A DNA stretch of 64,000 nt from Pseudarthrobacter sp. L1SW (lineage in GTDB: Bacteria > Actinomycetota > Actinomycetes > Actinomycetales > Micrococcaceae): the NCBI RefSeq assembly GCF_020809045.1, contig NZ_CP078079.1, positions 620,001 to 684,000 of the forward strand, given 5' to 3'. Position 1 is the first letter of the stretch. Each line of letters starts with the position of its first letter. The notes beneath the pieces are model-generated. The model did not search any database. It was not told where the DNA came from and saw nothing but the letters and a program-made list of their open reading frames with translations. The position numbers and the translations under genes are program-made. Below are positions 63,200 through 64,000 of this stretch, piece after piece.

Positions 63200-63505
63200 G
63201 TTACCAGCCACTCAACAGCAGCGGACGACGACGGGACCTCCCGCCGTCGTCCGCTGCTCTTTGCCGGAACCCTGCTGCTAAGTCCGCGCTGCCCCTGCCG
63301 GTCCGCGCCTCAATACGCCTTTACGCGCTGTTCGACGACAAGGTGGATGAGGGCGAACACGCCATCCTCCTCGATGGCCGCCAGGGCGGCGTCGAGTGCG
63401 GATGGTACCGCCTTTCGATCTGGAGAAGATCCTGCTGGTAGGGAAAGGCGTTGTGTCGTCGGGGCGCGCATGGGTCAGCAACGCCTGGGCCAGAAAACGG
63501 GTGGG
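63200..63505. other. Gene-free gap between the hydroxylase and glutaminase genes
   Basis: About 306 bases. It contains the terminator at 63217-63258; I see no convincing coding sequence, promoter or repeat in the remainder. Short open frames here lack an SD and resemble nothing recognised. Confidence 0.5.
63217..63258. terminator. Terminator after the hydroxylase
   Basis: 19-bp arms (63217-63235 and 63240-63258) with one mismatch and a four-base loop, followed by CTTT. 17 bases after the hydroxylase stop. Confidence 0.85.
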
Positions 63506-64000
63506 TTAGAAAACGGACCAGCCGGTGCGGTCCGAAAGGTCGGCGAGGGCGGCAGTGCCGGCGAGGGAATTCCCCTTGGCGTCGAGCCGGGGACTCCAGA
63601 CGCAGATGGAGCATTCACCGGGAACGATGACCAGGATGCCGCCGCCCACACCGCTCTTGCCGGGCAGGCCCACCCGGTACGCGAACTCCCCGGCTGCGTC
63701 GTACATGCCGCAGGTCAGCATGATGGAACCAACGCGTTTGGCGTCGCTGGGAGACAGGACCGGTCCGATCGTTCCCTGTCCTTCCCGGGCGAGGAATAGC
63801 CCTGCCTTGGCCAGTTCAATGCAGGTCATCATGATGGAGCATTGGCGGACGTAGTTTTCCACCACCGATTCCGCAGTCTGCTGCAGGTTGCCAAAATCCT
63901 TGAGGAAGTGCGCCAATGCCAGGTTGCGGGCGCTGCCGGACAGTTCGCTGGCCGCTGCCGCCTCATCGATGTACGGACCGGTGCTGCCCGCCTGGGTGGT
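63506..64000 (-). CDS. glsA: Glutaminase (C-terminal part)
   Basis: 165 codons to the window edge; the N-terminal part lies beyond it. Frame is open to position 64000. Sequence blocks VVENYVRQCSIMMTCIELAK, MLTCGMYDAAGEFAYRVGLP and GKSGVGGGILVIVPG are the serine-beta-lactamase-like glutaminase family; the Y-x-x-C-S and tyrosine/valine of the C-terminal active-site wall are present. The C-terminus ends GTAALADLSDRTGWSVF. Hydrolyses glutamine to glutamate and ammonia. The catalytic S-x-x-K is outside the window. Confidence 0.9.
   Translation of the reverse strand, partial: TTQAGSTGPYIDEAAAASELSGSARNLALAHFLKDFGNLQQTAESVVENYVRQCSIMMTCIELAKAGLFLAREGQGTIGPVLSPSDAKRVGSIMLTCGMYDAAGEFAYRVGLPGKSGVGGGILVIVPGECSICVWSPRLDAKGNSLAGTAALADLSDRTGWSVF

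Overview
The window is high-GC DNA with dense, short-gapped, often 4- or 8-nt-overlapping genes, frequent GTG starts, alanine-rich proteins, mycothiol-type maleylpyruvate isomerase, an IdeR/DtxR-like iron box, a SARP-like regulator and an Lhr-Nei2 pair. Together these point to an actinobacterium, most likely Micrococcales of the Arthrobacter/Pseudarthrobacter type (inferred from sequence style and gene content only). No rRNA, tRNA, CRISPR, insertion sequence, integrase or phage gene was seen; the window looks chromosomal.

Layout. 1-7.3 kb: the start of a ThiD/PdxK-type kinase, a queuosine-precursor transporter and tRNA-guanine transglycosylase (queuine salvage) around a dienelactone-hydrolase-like enzyme, then miscellaneous small genes (SRPBCC, a hypothetical, NUDIX, VOC, YdeI). 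7.4-11.3 kb: an iron(III) ABC transporter operon (binding lipoprotein, fused permease, ATPase) with an IdeR/DtxR-like iron box in front. 11.4-20.9 kb: a GH76 glycosidase, an SDR/acyl-CoA dehydrogenase operon, a DUF1684 protein, PEP carboxylase, a secreted hypothetical and a DedA protein.

20.9-25.1 kb is the most unusual stretch: a SARP/BTAD regulator and a 66-residue protein on the minus strand, facing two paralogous 65-67-residue peptides that share an ELLPxRETL block and an Asn/Ala/Ser-rich C-terminus, followed by one 773-codon reading frame joining a PqqD/RRE-like segment, an M50-type membrane metalloprotease and a ParA/MinD-like ATPase with an altered P-loop. Hairpins sit before and after the second peptide gene. 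It has the architecture of a peptide-maturation (RiPP-like) system but no recognisable tailoring enzyme.

25.1-41.1 kb: RluA-type pseudouridine synthase, an ArsR-type regulator/SRPBCC pair with an apparently leaderless promoter, a MocR regulator divergent from a YczE-type membrane protein, Nei2 glycosylase and Lhr helicase, an FAD/Rieske oxidoreductase, DUF4383 and DUF4232 proteins, and a YcnI-type protein with a membrane protein.

41.2-56.8 kb is a hexuronate (glucuronate) utilisation locus: LacI regulator, sugar ABC transporter, two TIM-barrel isomerases, a Gfo/Idh dehydrogenase, glucuronate isomerase, a fructuronate-reductase-like enzyme, a GPH symporter, D-mannonate dehydratase and an unusual gluconokinase-GH3 fusion. 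Near-identical LacI-type operators precede both transporter genes. The pathway can be read from glucuronate to 2-keto-3-deoxygluconate (KDG); KDG kinase and aldolase are not in the window.

56.8-63.2 kb is a complete 3-hydroxybenzoate/gentisate pathway: AAHS-type transporter and 3-hydroxybenzoate 6-hydroxylase on one strand, and gentisate dioxygenase, fumarylpyruvate hydrolase and maleylpyruvate isomerase on the other, with an IclR regulator between them. Two near-identical palindromes flank the regulator gene. The window ends inside a glutaminase gene.
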